From: Talpa occidentalis
Lineage: Eukaryota > Chordata > Mammalia > Eulipotyphla > Talpidae
Assembly (NCBI RefSeq): GCF_014898055.3
Contig: NW_023604295.1
Coordinates: forward strand, 137,546,676 to 137,610,675
DNA: 64,000 nt
Direction: 5' to 3'
Every line of letters starts with the position of its first letter. Position 1 is the first letter of the stretch. The notes under the pieces are model-generated. The model worked only from the letters and a program-made list of their open reading frames with translations, had not been told where the DNA came from and searched no databases. Shown here piece after piece: positions 24,006 to 35,444 of this stretch. The position numbers and the translations under genes are program-made.

Positions 24006-24294
24006 AAAAAATCAAGCAAAATCAGAAAGTTGCTCTAACCTCATCAATGCAGAGAGAAGCTGGTTATGGGAACATATACCAGAATACCAGAGCAAAACCA
24101 TTACCAAGGAAGGAGAGTGCACATTCTTGGGGATAACTTGATGAAACTTAATGAAACATGAATGTACTGTCAGATGGAAATCTCCATTTGGAGCTAGATG
24201 TTAATAACTATGATTCAAGATCAACTCATTCTAGTTTGTGCAACCAGTAGTTTTGTCTGAGTATGAGAACAAATTATAGAGGAAAACTGAGGAA

Positions 24295-24765
24295 GTTCCT
24301 TCAGTAATTTTATTAAAATTGGATTGATACCTATTTATTCATTATTCCACATTTTTCAGCTCTATGGAGATTATAATTCACACAAACATTGTGTAAATCT
24401 AAAATGTACAATGTGTTGATTTAAGACTATTACAGAGAGTAAAGTGGTTACATCCTAGATTTAATTACCATCTCTGCCACATAGTTACCATTTCTTTTTT
24501 TGTGTATGTGTGTGCTGAGAAGATTAGAGATCAACACTCTTAGCAACATGTGAGTCTGGATACAGTACTCTTGGATATAAACACCATGTTGTACATTAGA
24601 TCCCTTAAATTGTTAATTTTTTAACAGGAAGTTATATCCTTGAGTTACCTCTCCCCATTTGCCCTGGTATCTACCCCTTTACTCTCTAGTTTTTTAGTCT
24701 TTTGTTAGATTTCACAAATAAGTGATATAATGCAGTATTTTACATAATTATTATTTGAAGAGTCA
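24295..24765 (-). mobile_element. Old L1 (L1M-like) 3' UTR
   Basis: Reverse-strand old L1: ATGGAGATTATAATTCACAC, CTAAAATGTACAATGTG, CACCATGTTGTACATTAGATCC and CTCTCCCCATTTGCCC occur in the order expected for L1M 3' UTRs. Confidence 0.75.
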
Positions 24766-25069
24766 AATAGTTGTACTAGATTACAGTCTAGTAGAGAAAG
24801 AGATATAAATCAAGAAGTACACTATAATTTGTGTACATTATGAAACAGAATGTAGTGAGTTAGGCCACAGGGGTGTATTAAAAGCCAAAGAATGTTCTAG
24901 CTAACTGGTGATAGAATATTTCCAGCATTTCTTAAACACTCAATCTTCTTTTCCCAGCCTAAAAGAGAAAAATTAAGAAACAGCATCAGATACCACCACA
25001 AATGGTTATTTATAGATGCCACCTTATAGCCAATTTCCTTTTTTTTCTTCTTTAAAAAAATCCTGTTTA

Positions 25070-25331
25070 GTGCCTCCCTGGTGGCGCAGCAGGTTGAGCA
25101 CAATGCTGTGGAGCTGTCCGCAGCCTCTGCAGGGTGGGTTCCATTACCAGCCGGCCAGGGAGACACCCACGTGATGCAGCAGACCTCTACTGGCTCGCCC
25201 ACTTCTCCCCTCAGCAGTGTGTTTCGGTCCTTCTGACGGTTCTGCTCCCTGCTCTGACTCTGGGGAATCCTCTCACCATCCTACACCTTTGGCCAGTACC
25301 CCAGTTCTTATATAAAAAAAATAAATCTTTA
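25070..25331 (+). repeat. tRNA-derived SINE, class C, copy 14
   Basis: Plus copy starting TGCCTCCCTGGTGGCGCAGC. The perfect 16-bp TSD AAAAAAATCCTGTTTA is at 25054-25069 and 25332-25347. The B box is broken (GGTTCCATTACC), and the tail AAAATAAATCTTT is present. Confidence 0.95.
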
Positions 25332-25347
25332 AAAAAAATCCTGTTTA

Positions 25348-26249
25348 ACTAAATGACTTTACTTGACTATCATCTTTGTAGGCTAGGTTGGGGGGGTAGA
25401 GGGGGCTTTAACATGCTTTTTGGTACCAGAGAAAAGGATCAAAGTAAGTAGCCTTGGGAAAAAGAATTCTCTGGAGAGCCAAAACAACAGCAAGAGGTAA
25501 GTGGAATTTTCTATTTTATGTGTGTAAAACTGCATTTCAAAGCATTTAGTGAAAGGTTGATCCTGAGTGATGATACTTCCAAATAATTTGTTCCAGTGTT
25601 TATTCATCTTGTTTTAAACTTGGTTTTTAATAGTTTAGAGATACCAATAAAACCACCTTTATTCAAAGATCTGTATAAGATCCCTTTATCCTGTTAATCT
25701 CAAAAGTGTAAAGTTAGTATAAAGTTATTATTAAATTAAGCCCAAGAGTGTTTATTAAATATGGTGACTGGTTATTAATCTTGGATAGGAGAGAAGTTCA
25801 TTAACACTAGTGTTGGTACTGGAAGAATTTATTGTCTTGTCAAGAAGAAAAGATTCACAAGAAAATAATATAGAACATATACAATCAAGCTTGAAAAGCA
25901 TACTTGTTCAGAGAATCGTGTCGATGCTTAGAGAATTGTGTGGTCATGGAAAACCTCATGAAACATGAGTGATTTTTTTAGAAGTTTTACCCCCTATTCC
26001 TGAGTTATCTTGAGGAAATTTCCTAAGGTTTTGTTGCCTAGAATCCCCAGCTGAGAGTGGGAATAAAGATACTCACTTGCTTGTGAATAGGATCAGGAAA
26101 TGCCCCCGGAAAATATGCTATGTTGCCAATTGAGCTAAAGGTTATTGAGAAACAGCTAATGCAAGAAGAGCTCTCTGCCTTGGCCTTTCTACCTAAAAAC
26201 AGGGCATCAAATTTCCCCCTTTTATACCAAGATGAGATCAACTTTTGCC
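25348..26249. other. Unique-looking DNA, nothing recognised
   Basis: AT-rich sequence without recognised repeats or coding features. The upstream part of the probable LTR at 26250 may begin within its last 200 bp. Confidence 0.35.
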
Positions 26250-26630
26250 ATCAGAGATAGGAAGCTGACACCATGTGAGTTTATACAAATAAACCTCATT
26301 AAAATAACCCATGTCTCCACTGGATCCCTCATAACCTTCTAGCATCCCTCTCACAACTCATCAACCTTAGAAGCCCAAACTCTGTCCTTCATCTTGTACT
26401 GCTCGGCTATTTATAACCCCTTGTTAACATGGCATATAAGTCTCTGAGTCTACATTTTTAGCTTTTTCACTTCTTTTCTGTGAAGCCCCTGTGTGTGTGT
26501 AAAAATACACCAGTAAAAATTGTCTGCCTTTTTTCACTTTAATCTGTTTTTGTTAGTTTAATTTGAAGGATGCCAGTTACTGAGCCTAGGAGGGTAGAAG
26601 AAGAATTTTCCTCTGCTATACTTACTAAGG
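26250..26630 (+). mobile_element. Probable solitary ERV LTR
   Basis: The order resembles an LTR: a TATA-like GGCATATAAG at 26431-26440, then CTTTTTCACTTCTTTTCTGTG, AAAATACACCAGTAAAAATTG, and an end reading TTTTTGTTAGTTTAATTTG with GAGCCTAGGAGGGTAGAAG. No internal retroviral sequence or second LTR was seen nearby. Family not named. Confidence 0.5.
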
Positions 26631-27124
26631 ATTAGATGAGATGAACTTCAGGGAATTTATGCGTTTCATCCTAATGATTTTCAGCATGACCACAACAGAC
26701 CAACCTCATTGAAAGACAGGTAAAAATATAATTCAGTTAGATAATAACCCTGAATATCTGACATAGAATATTTTCTCTGAGTCGTTTCTGTCAGAACTCG
26801 CATTCATAAATGTTGGGGGTGTATCAGTTGGTGACTTCAGAGGAATAAGAATCTGCTGTGTATGAGACAGAGGAGGGACATCTTGTTTTGTTACTGGAAA
26901 CAAGGGAATTGTGGAGTAAAGGTGGTGGGGAGAAGAGCAAAGACAAGCCAACAAAAACAAGCGCAAGACGCCATGAAGAAAATGAGCCGGGAAAGTAACC
27001 TCAGATGGTGGATGGTGAAAACAGACCTGAAGAACAGAACGGTGTCGTCAGTGGTGTGTTTTTGCCCTCACCTCCCCAGATCAGTACAATCCCGTGTGCT
27101 TACAAATGCCTTGGTTCTATTTTT

Positions 27125-27290
27125 TAAAAAGATTTATTTATTTATTTATGCATACAAGAACTGGGGTGTAAGCCAGAGGTGTGGGGGGTGAGAGGACTCA
27201 CCAGAGAGAGTGGGCAGCAGAAGAGGGAGCAACCCACATGGCAAGGCAGACGTCTCCTGCCTCGTCCACTGCTCTCCTCAGCAGTGGATT
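27125..27290 (-). repeat. Rearranged SINE, copy 15, with inverted half
   Basis: The first part (to about 27226) is the minus-strand 3' half of a class B SINE (AGATTTATTTATTTATTTATG, AACTGGGGTGTAAGCC). The second part (27228-27290) is plus-strand SINE middle: GGGAGCAACCCACATGGC, GCAGACGTCTCCTGCCTCG, CTCCTCAGCAGTGGATTC. The head with the Pol III boxes is absent. Confidence 0.88.
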
Positions 27291-27363
27291 CTTTTTTCTT
27301 TAGCACAATCAAGGGCCAAACTACTTACACAATTGAATGATTCAACATCAGCATTCAATTGAA

Positions 27364-27485
27364 TGTGTGTGTGTGTGTCCATACATACACACATACATTC
27401 AATTGATATTTAATTGTTACACACATATACACATATGTGTACATGTGTCTATGGTGTGGTGTGGTGTGGGGTGTGTGTGTGTTTG
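27364..27485. repeat. GT-rich simple repeats
   Basis: A TG tract, an ACAT-rich segment, a TGTAC-type segment and GTGTG-rich tracts follow one another directly after the rearranged SINE. Confidence 0.7.
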
Positions 27486-27489
27486 TGGT

Positions 27490-28264
27490 TTTAGCTTACT
27501 TGAGGATGAAATGCATTTAAGTATTTCCATCTTTACATCTTGAAGAATCCAGGCTGGACAATGAGGTCAATAGCACTGACTTTAACAGAGGCCTTGGTGT
27601 CTTTATGAAAATCACATTTAGAAAAACCACCTTGTTGATATATGGAGAGGGTAATAGCAGACTGCTCTTTCAGATAATGCCAAAGTAAAATGTTTAGTGA
27701 AAAATTCACAGAAGACTTTTAGTATTCAAAAGGGCTTCTAGCAAAATAAGATAGTAGACCAATTCATTAGCACAAGGAACAATTGATTTTTAAAATTTTC
27801 AGTAAATAAAAATAGATGCATCTCTAGGTAGTGTGAGATGGTGTTGCATATTGGAAACAGCAAGGATTTCATTGACAAGATGGTTCTATTTAAATTGCTA
27901 TCAACTACTGGCGTGGCCCTGCTTGCATTCCTGAGATTTCACTTTCTTATTAGTGCAAAAGAACAAATCAATGAAGCTGATGCACAAAGCAGGTACATAA
28001 TTTGAGAGGCAAGGTCTGAATACTGAAATGGAAAAACACCTAGAATTTTCCATGGAAGTTCTTTTTTCAATGTATTTGCAACAAAATGTTCACTACACTA
28101 TTTTGGTAAACTTTCTAAGTATCCTTTCTTTGAGTAAGTTAGCGAATTCCAGACTTGGCAGCAGGAGTTCAGAGAGCATGTCTTTCCCAGGAATCTGAGT
28201 TCACTGGGAATTTGGTTGAAAGCTAAGCCCAATGTCTTGGTGGTAAAAGAAAACCTATTTATTT
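27490..28264. other. Unique-looking DNA, nothing recognised
   Basis: AT-rich sequence with no recognised repeat and no substantial open frame. Confidence 0.4.
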
Positions 28265-28278
28265 CCTCCTTGATTTTT

Positions 28279-28550
28279 TTTAAATGAAAGAATTTTTTTT
28301 TAATTTATTTTTATACAAGAGCTGGGGTATAGGCCAGAGGCTCGGGAGGTTGAGAGGATTCACCAGAGACAGAGCAGGGAGCAGAACAGGCAGACTGATG
28401 AAATACACTGCTGAGGGGAGCAGCGGGTGAGACAGAAGTCAGCTGCGCCATGGGTAGCTCCCTGGCTGACTGGGAATCGAACCCGCTCTGTAGAGGCTAT
28501 GGACAGCTTCACAGTGTGGTGCTCAACCCGCTGCGCCACTGGGGAGGCCC
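28279..28550 (-). repeat. tRNA-derived SINE, class C, copy 16
   Basis: Minus copy with a perfect 14-bp TSD, CCTCCTTGATTTTT, at 28265-28278 and 28551-28564. Between two T runs near the tail lies AAATGAAAGAA (28282-28292), so the tail is either an interrupted A tail or a very short transduced segment. Confidence 0.94.
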
Positions 28551-28689
28551 CCTCCTTGATTTTTCTTTCAAGTTTCTCCAGCGGAGTCAGTTGTGTGCAA
28601 TGTATTCAATGTATATACTTCTGTACGTTATGTGCAATGCCATATACTTATCAAGTAAGTACTGCAAGTTCTTAGTTTATTTAGTGCTC

Positions 28690-28775
28690 TCTACACTGCT
28701 GTGTTATAAGGATGACATAAAACCCTAGCTAGTTCCCAGCACATTATGAGTGCTCAATATGTACTAATCATGATC
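28690..28775 (+). repeat. MIR relic (3' part)
   Basis: GTGTTATAAGGATGACATAAA followed by CCCAGCACATTATGAGTGC and TCAATATGTACTAATC matches the usual order of the MIR 3' end. Confidence 0.5.
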
Positions 28776-29011
28776 ATCCTGGTACCTTTGTATTTCCACT
28801 CCCAAGGCTGAAGGTCACAACACGATCTCTACCTGGGAGACCTGCTAGAGCCTCCCACTTGGTCTTCCTATCTCCAGCTTTGCCTTTCTCCAATTCAGGC
28901 TGCATTTCAGTGCTTAATTTCCCCAAAATAACTTCTAAATAGATTTCTTTTCTATTAAAGTCCATCAACGATTTCCCATTTTTGAAAGCCTGAATGAAAA
29001 TTAACGACCTC

Positions 29012-29331
29012 GGGCCTCCCCAGTGGCGCAGCGGTTGAGCGCTGGGTTTTGAAGCTGCCCGCGGCCTCTGCGGCGCCGGTTCGATCCCCGGCTGCTCCCC
29101 AGAGGGTCCCACATGGCGAGCAGACCTCTCCTGCCGCCTGCTGCTCTCCTCAGCAGTGTACTTCGGTCCCTCTGCCTGCTCTGCTCCTCGCTCTGGCTCT
29201 GGCTCTGGCTCTGGTGAATTCTCTCACCCTCCCGCACTTCTGACTGTACCCAGTGCCTGTATAAACAAAACAAACAAACAAACAAACAAACAAATAAATA
29301 AAACATGCCTCTATTTAAAAAAAAAAAGAAA
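29012..29331 (+). repeat. tRNA-derived SINE, class A, copy 17, with transduced tail
   Basis: Best-preserved plus copy, with a perfect 16-bp TSD GAAAATTAACGACCTC at 28996-29011 and 29332-29347. The body contains a local CTGGCT hexamer expansion near 29190-29215. The tail departs from the family: TATAAACAAAACAAAC repeats, then ACATGCCTCTATT (29303-29315), then an A run. The same tail is found in copy 9. The normal TCTTT terminator is missing. Confidence 0.96.
29024..29087 (+). promoter_or_regulatory. Pol III A box and B box of SINE copy 17
   Basis: A box TGGCGCAGCGG at 29024-29034 and B box GGTTCGATCC at 29078-29087, spaced as in a tRNA-type promoter. Both match the eukaryotic type 2 Pol III consensus, so this copy could still be transcribed. 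Confidence 0.75.
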
Positions 29332-29347
29332 GAAAATTAACGACCTC

Positions 29348-31540
29348 ACCTTTTGTCTAGGAGCTGTCTGGCATGTCTACCCTCAATGAAATGTCTGTTT
29401 GTCCATAATATAACTATTCCACAGCATTCACATTACTCACCAGCAGTGTCTCATACATTCTTTCTTTACTTGAATCCTCTTGCTTATTTTCCTCACTGTA
29501 TCCAAATTCTAGCCATTTCTCAATAGAGTCCTCCTGAATCTGCTTAATTTTGCTGATTTTTCTTGCTCTTTTTATCTTCTTAAGACTTCTAAGGAACTAT
29601 TTCTCATAGACTTGATACCACTTGTTAATTTTATCCCAGGGATATATGATATTATTGTTTCCCCTAGAGAAAAGAGTTACTAATAATAGCTATTTTTTTC
29701 TTGCATTGTGATTTTCTTCAGGAAGACCGAATAATCTATTTTTAGAAGATCAATAACATAGATTGATATATCATTGGTCTAGAATTTTAGTGATAACCCT
29801 GAGTTGAAAGATTTTAAAGGGAGGGTTATTCTGTTCTGTTGATTGTTACTTGCTTATAAGTGCATCTGTTCAATTAATGTCAATACAATTCTCCACCTTT
29901 TCTCTTTTCTTGGCATGCATCAAACGATCTCTGGTGTTATCTGAGGGAATTGACAAATCTGCTTCAAAGATTATTCAGAAGGTCCTAGAAAACCAAACAA
30001 AACCACAAATCCCACTATAGTTTTTATTGTACTGGTGTATGTATATTCTTGCTTCTCCTATTTAGGTGTGAGGGCTAAAATTGCCTAATACACCTGAGAA
30101 TACTTTGTCACCATAAAACTTTGTAAAGACTCATTTTAGAAGCTATTTCCAAATGCCCCAAATAAGCCACATCCTTCGTCTCCACAGGGTCGCAGCAACT
30201 TGGACCCAGTCTCATCATCCTTTCTCCCTCCAAGTTGGCTGTGATCACGTTTTCTCAGGCTCACAAACTATAGTTAGGTGTGAATCAAAAAGAGACACAG
30301 GCTCTCCCTGGTGGAATGAAATAGAGGCAGAGGGTGCCGGCTCACTCCAGAGGCCTCTGGGAGGGGGTCACGTCTGCTCTGATGCGCGCAAGTGTCATTC
30401 CTGCTCCCACCCGGGTCAGGTTCAGCTTCAGTGAGCCATTCAGGTCCTGGCTGCATCATTAGGACTCTCTTTTGAAAAAAAGACAAGGACATGATCCCGG
30501 AAAGATACGAGATTTCACAGGCTAATTTATTGTCTTTAAAATAGTAAACCTACAATAAGGTAATCTACAGGAAAATGAGTACAGTGTTATAACTTTAAAA
30601 AGAAGGTAATTAGATTAAGCTGGAGGATGGATGTCATGAAAAGAAGACTTTGTTTTCAAGTTGAATCTATTTACTATTGATAAGTATGAACAACGTAACA
30701 AAAATGCTTCCGTTGCTAAGGCACTAATTGTTGAAGTAACTAATGTAACTGTGTAACCCTTAGGATTTGCTTTACAATGAATTGCACTGGGCTTCTCTGA
30801 GTCATCTTGCTTCTCTGGAAAAGTGAGGTATTTGTTGTCAGTGAAGCAAAGTTTCACTGCATCAGCTCCCTAGATGCTGCAATTTGGTAAGTTGTCAGGA
30901 GGCAGCAGTGGTGTGGGCACCAGTGACTTGACTCAGTCTGCGGAGTTCATAGAGACTCCAAGAACTTCGTAGATAAATGCCTGTCTATCTCCTTTCCCCC
31001 TTCATGTCATTCATATATATAATATATGCATATATATTATATAAATATGAATTAGATATAAATAATATGAATTAGATCATCCTCTTAATAATTAAGCAGC
31101 CACAGTGCTTTAACATCCCCTATGGAATATTCTTTGTTGACAATCAATTCCCATATATGTTAAGTTGACCAAATGCTGCTCTTCTTCTCGAGAAGAAAAT
31201 TTCCTTTCTGTGTGCTCCTTTCACTTAGAATATCAGAGAAACTTAATTTTCTCTGGTTTGCTAAATGTCAACCCTATCTTTAAAAACTAGGTGAACAGTG
31301 TTGGTGTTGAAACGTTCCCACAAGCAAACTCCATTTGGGTATGATGGATATTGAATCTAGTTAGCCTCCCAAGCCTCTAGGAATAATAGCTACCCTCCTT
31401 TTTCTGTTTTGTATATGCTAATTTTGCTTACATACAATAAGATGCAATTAGCATAAGGACTGCCTTTATTGCTTTATTTAGTAGCTAACACAGGGCTCCA
31501 AAAACATTTGATATTATTGATCATGGGGACATATAATAGA
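29348..31540. other. Unique-looking DNA, no gene recognised
   Basis: I recognise no repeat here except an AT palindrome at 31013-31042. Frames at 30153-30492 on both strands (93 and 72 codons) have no known domain. Confidence 0.4.
31013..31042. repeat. AT-rich near-palindrome
   Basis: ATATAATATATGCATATATATTATAT is nearly self-complementary around a central GC. It is followed by two copies of ATGAATTAGAT. Possibly just a degenerate AT microsatellite. Confidence 0.6.
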
Positions 31541-31555
31541 CAGTATTTCAAGTTT

Positions 31556-31824
31556 TTTTAACTTTATAAATGTATTTATTTATTCATACAAGAACTGGGG
31601 TACAGGCCAGAGGTGTGGGTGGTGAGAGGATTCACCAGAGACAGAGTAGGGAGCAGAACAGGCAGATTGAGTGAAATACACTGTTGAGGGGAGTAGCAGG
31701 TGAGTCAGAAGAGGTCTGCTGCACCATGTGAGGCTGCTCCCTGGCTGGGGATCGAACTCATGCTGCAGTGGCTGCTGATAGCTTCATAGGTTGCGTCTTA
31801 ACCCCGTGAGCCACCAGGGAGGCC
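31556..31824 (-). repeat. tRNA-derived SINE, class B, copy 18
   Basis: Minus copy with imperfect TSDs beginning CAGTATTTCAAGTTT (31541) and CAGTATTTAAAATTT (31825), implying an older insertion. The B box is intact (GGGATCGAACTC on this strand). The tail lacks a clean TCTTT. Confidence 0.92.
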
Positions 31825-32079
31825 CAGTATTTAAAATTTTAGAGGCATTTATTAAAGAAATGTTTACTATGTAACTGAGTACAGAGATATACACTCCTAA
31901 CTAGCTCGTTTTTTTTTCTTCATTACCATCCTATTGCGTAGAAGAGGAAGTAGAGTCAAATCAGGGAACTTACCCAAAGTTTAAGAGGAATGTATTTAAT
32001 TCTAGCATAGATTTTATTCAAGCTGTCACTGGAATGATCTGACTTTTTATATCACATTTGATGAACAATAGATGACATT

Positions 32080-32335
32080 AAGTACATTCATAATATGTCA
32101 AGCATTATTCTAAGTGTTTGCATTTATTAACTTAATCTCTCAGTAATACAAGGAGATAGGTGGATTATTACATACAGTTTGGAGACGAAAAATGCAGATA
32201 TCAAAATGTTTAGCAGCTAGGGACATGAGTCCTGTAGCTGGTAAATTGCCTAATCAGGATTTAAACCATAACAATACATTTCAGAGATCCAGCTTTCTGC
32301 TAATTTGCTCTATAGCTTTTCTTTAAAATTAGGTA
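32080..32335 (-). repeat. MIR relic, nearly full length
   Basis: Reverse MIR order: ATATGTCAAGCATTATTCTAAG, TTATTAACTTAATC, ACAAGGAGATAGGTGGATTATTA, then GTAGCTGGTAAATTG, CAGGATTTAAACC and GATCCAGCTTTCTGC. Confidence 0.72.
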
Positions 32336-32569
32336 TTAACCTAGCTGGTGAAATTAAGATTATATAAGACTTGCTCCTCATTTTGAATTATTTTCTTTAT
32401 TTTCTAGATACAATGTTTAATGTTATTAAGCTTTCTTTTTCATTATTACAAAATTATCTCCTATTGATATTTTATATTAATTTCAGCAAAAGATAGTTAT
32501 TGGGATTCATCATGTAGTGTGTTTAACTAGAATGAAAGATTTAAAAATCATGCATTATACACAAACCCA

Positions 32570-33330
32570 CCCAACTGACTTTTGCCAAAGGTGCAGGAAT
32601 GATTCAACGGAGGAAGGATAGCATTTCCCCAAATGGGGCTGGAACTCTTGGACTTCCTAAAAAAACAAACCTCACCCTAAATCTCACACCTTATTCAAAA
32701 TTGATTCCAAAAAGATCACAGATTTCAATATAAAATGTAAGATTGTAAAACATTCAGAACAAAAACACATGGGACTGTCTTCAGGACTTGTGGTTAGGCA
32801 GAGCTCTTGGGCATTGCATCAAAGGCATGATACAAACTTTTTTTTGATAAATTGATCTCATTAAAACAAACTTTTGCCGTGTGTGCAACCCCATTAAGAG
32901 GATAAAAAGCAAAGCTTCACACTGGTAGGCGATATTTTCAAGCCCCACATCCAACAAAGGCATTATATCCAGAAAAAAAAAAATGAAATCTCAAAGGTCA
33001 ATATAAAAAAACTAGAAAATTGGCTAAAGATATAAACAAAAATTGGCAAAAGATTTGACAAAGCGAAGTGGAAAGCAAGTAAGCACAGGAACAGCTGTTC
33101 GATATAACCAGCCACTTGGGAAATTCACATTAAAACCACAGCGAGTGCTTGAGGTACACCTATCAGGATGGCTAAAATAAAAGCCGGTGATGGTACTAAG
33201 TGCTGGCAAACTTGCTGAGAAGCTGAATTTCTCATCCATTGCTGATGGGAACATTGCTTTGCAACCATCCCGGGCCAGTTAGGCTCACCATAAGTTCTGA
33301 CAGTTTAAAAGAGAATTTTGGAGCCCTGGA
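32570..33330 (+). mobile_element. Old L1 ORF2 C-terminal remnant
   Basis: Plus-strand L1M sequence near the end of ORF2: CAACGGAGGAAGGATAGC, CCAAAAAGATCACAGATTTC, CTCATTAAAACAAACTTTTG, GGCTAAAGATATAAACAAAAATTGG, ACATTAAAACCACAGCGAGTG, TATCAGGATGGCTAAAATAAA. The reading frame is broken and no functional enzyme is encoded. Confidence 0.9.
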
Positions 33331-33340
33331 CATCATCTTT

Positions 33341-33614
33341 TTTTTTTTTAAAGATATGTTTTATTTATTTATGCATACAGAACTGGGGGTATAGGCCACA
33401 GGTGTGTGTGTGGGGGAGTCGGGGTGAGAGCCTTCACCAGAGACAGAACAGGTGGATCTACTAAAATACACTGCTGAGGAGAGCAGCAGGGAGACAGGAG
33501 AGGTCTGCTGCATCATGTAGGTCAGCCCCCTGGCCAGGGGATGGAGCTCCTGCTGCAGTGGCTGCAGACGGCTTCATAGTGCTGAGACTTAACCCTTGCA
33601 CCACCAGGGAGGCC
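33341..33614 (-). repeat. tRNA-derived SINE, class B, copy 19
   Basis: Decayed minus copy inserted just after the L1 ORF2 remnant. The B box is lost (GGGGATGGAGCTC) and the head reads CCTTGCACCACCAGGGAGGCCC. A short TSD CATCTT flanks it. Confidence 0.9.
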
Positions 33615-33999
33615 CATCTTGGCATCATCTTCACAGGTTTGAGTATAGGCAGGGAAACAAGCCAGCAGGGAGACAGCACTTGAGCCCCATCCCCCAGGAT
33701 GACTCGACCTTCTTATCCCTGCCCATCAAGGCACAGGTGTGCACACTTACACATGCGCACACACCTATGCTCCAGGTGTTCACAATCAGGCACGCATGCC
33801 CCCACACAAGCATCTTCCCCGCTAACACGATCAAGGCCACAGGTGATAGCCACAGAGGCTAGTGGCATAAAATGCCCGAGTAACTCATTTACCCTGTAGA
33901 ATGTGATATCGGCGACACTTAAAAGACTCTGGCAGTTTCTTATGGGAATCTATAAACTCTTTTTATAACTTCATGCGAGTCTCTTATTTCATAATTAAA

Positions 34000-35431
34000 A
34001 AGTTAAAGAAATCATTCATCAGAGTAAGCTGGGAATGGGCTGTTGCAGTCAGGTTTTTCTCGTTGCAATGATACAAACAACATTATTTCTGATATATATA
34101 TATTAGAAATGTATAGTTTATACTTTGGTTTATCGCTAGTTGTTTCAGATTAAAATCTCTAAAACATTCTAGCAAGTTAAGGAAAAAAAATCCTTTTAAA
34201 ATGCGAATCATGGGTTGCTGAAGGGGTTTCATTTGAAAAAATTTAGTAAAACCACTAGATGGCAGTAGAGGCTTAGGATTTTGTCAACTTGGCGTTTTTG
34301 TGGGGTTTGTTTTTTTTTTTTTTTGAAGGGAAAAATTAAGCAAATTGGGGCCACATTTGATCCTACACTTAACAAATAAAAACCTGTGAAGGCAGGGTTA
34401 ATTGGTGATTAGCAAGGTTTACGATGTAAAGCTAATTAATAATTAAAAAAAAATCACTTTTGATATAAGTTAAATGAAACCTACAAAAAATAGCCCACAC
34501 TGAAAAATTGCACGCAGAGTAAAACTTTGTAAAATAAATCTGGGGCTAACAGTTTGAGATAAAAATGAACGATTTTAGGAGGAAAAAGTTTAGCTTTTTC
34601 TAAATCCCCTCTGTGATGGGATTTAGAATTTGTGACTCAAAATCTTAATGGCTTTTAGAAATTCTAAGTAACTCCTTTATTTCTGCCTCCTCTCACTAAT
34701 AATTACATAAAAGTTCAGCTGCTTCTCATTTCTCATCTGGTAAAAAGCCTTCCTCTTTTAGATTTATAAAGTAAAGCAACCCAGCATTAGAGGCAGGCAG
34801 AAGAACAAAATTCTGCTCTTATTGTGATATCACATTTCAAAATACTCCATCTTGATAAAGCTTAGAGAAAAAGCTCTATACACTTGCTGAATTTTTTATA
34901 AAATCTACTTGCTAGGGGCAAATAGAAACATTGACTTTAATATCAAAGTTCAAGAGAACCTGAGCTTTTCTTCATGGAGGTTAATTAGTGAGGTTAACTG
35001 ATTCATGCATCTCATTCTAAATTTATATTATCTTCAAGAGTATTTCTGGAATATTTATTTGAATACATTACTTTTTTTTCATGTTGTCCTAATGTCAGAT
35101 GGAATAAAACCATGGGTATTAGGTCTGTGACTCTGTGACACACTTAAATTTTGGTTAAATGTTCATAGTAGGAACTTCCATGAGTCAGGTAGCAACTGCT
35201 ATCTCTTCCCCCCTTCAATTTTTATCAGCTTTTTACATCTTCCTTGGATTTGATAACAGATAGGGTCTTGAACTTGAAATGTTTCCTAAAGAAAATCCTC
35301 TGGGGCCAGCAAGTCTAATGAAGGGAGATCAATAATTGGTAGTGATTCTTAAAAATCCATTGGGGTATATACTTTTTAGTGATGGCTTCCTTCAGCTTTA
35401 TTTCTCTTAAAAACTTGACAAATGTCAAGGG
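34000..35431. other. Repeat-poor AT-rich DNA with a CTCF-like motif
   Basis: No repeat or substantial open frame was recognised. The stretch contains the motif at 34252 and could include conserved non-coding sequence. Confidence 0.4.
34252..34268 (+). promoter_or_regulatory. CTCF-like binding motif
   Basis: CCACTAGATGGCAGTAG fits the CTCF core (CCASYAGRKGGCRS form) at nearly every position. It lies in repeat-poor DNA. Motif match only; occupancy is unknown. Confidence 0.5.
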
Positions 35432-35444
35432 ACTTGATAATATT

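Noticed and set aside
29012..29090. tRNA gene
   Set aside because: The A and B boxes and partial tRNA similarity belong to the SINE head. There is no full cloverleaf or mature 3' end.
32570..33330. Active L1 ORF2
   Set aside because: Frame-broken, truncated and old; a relic only.
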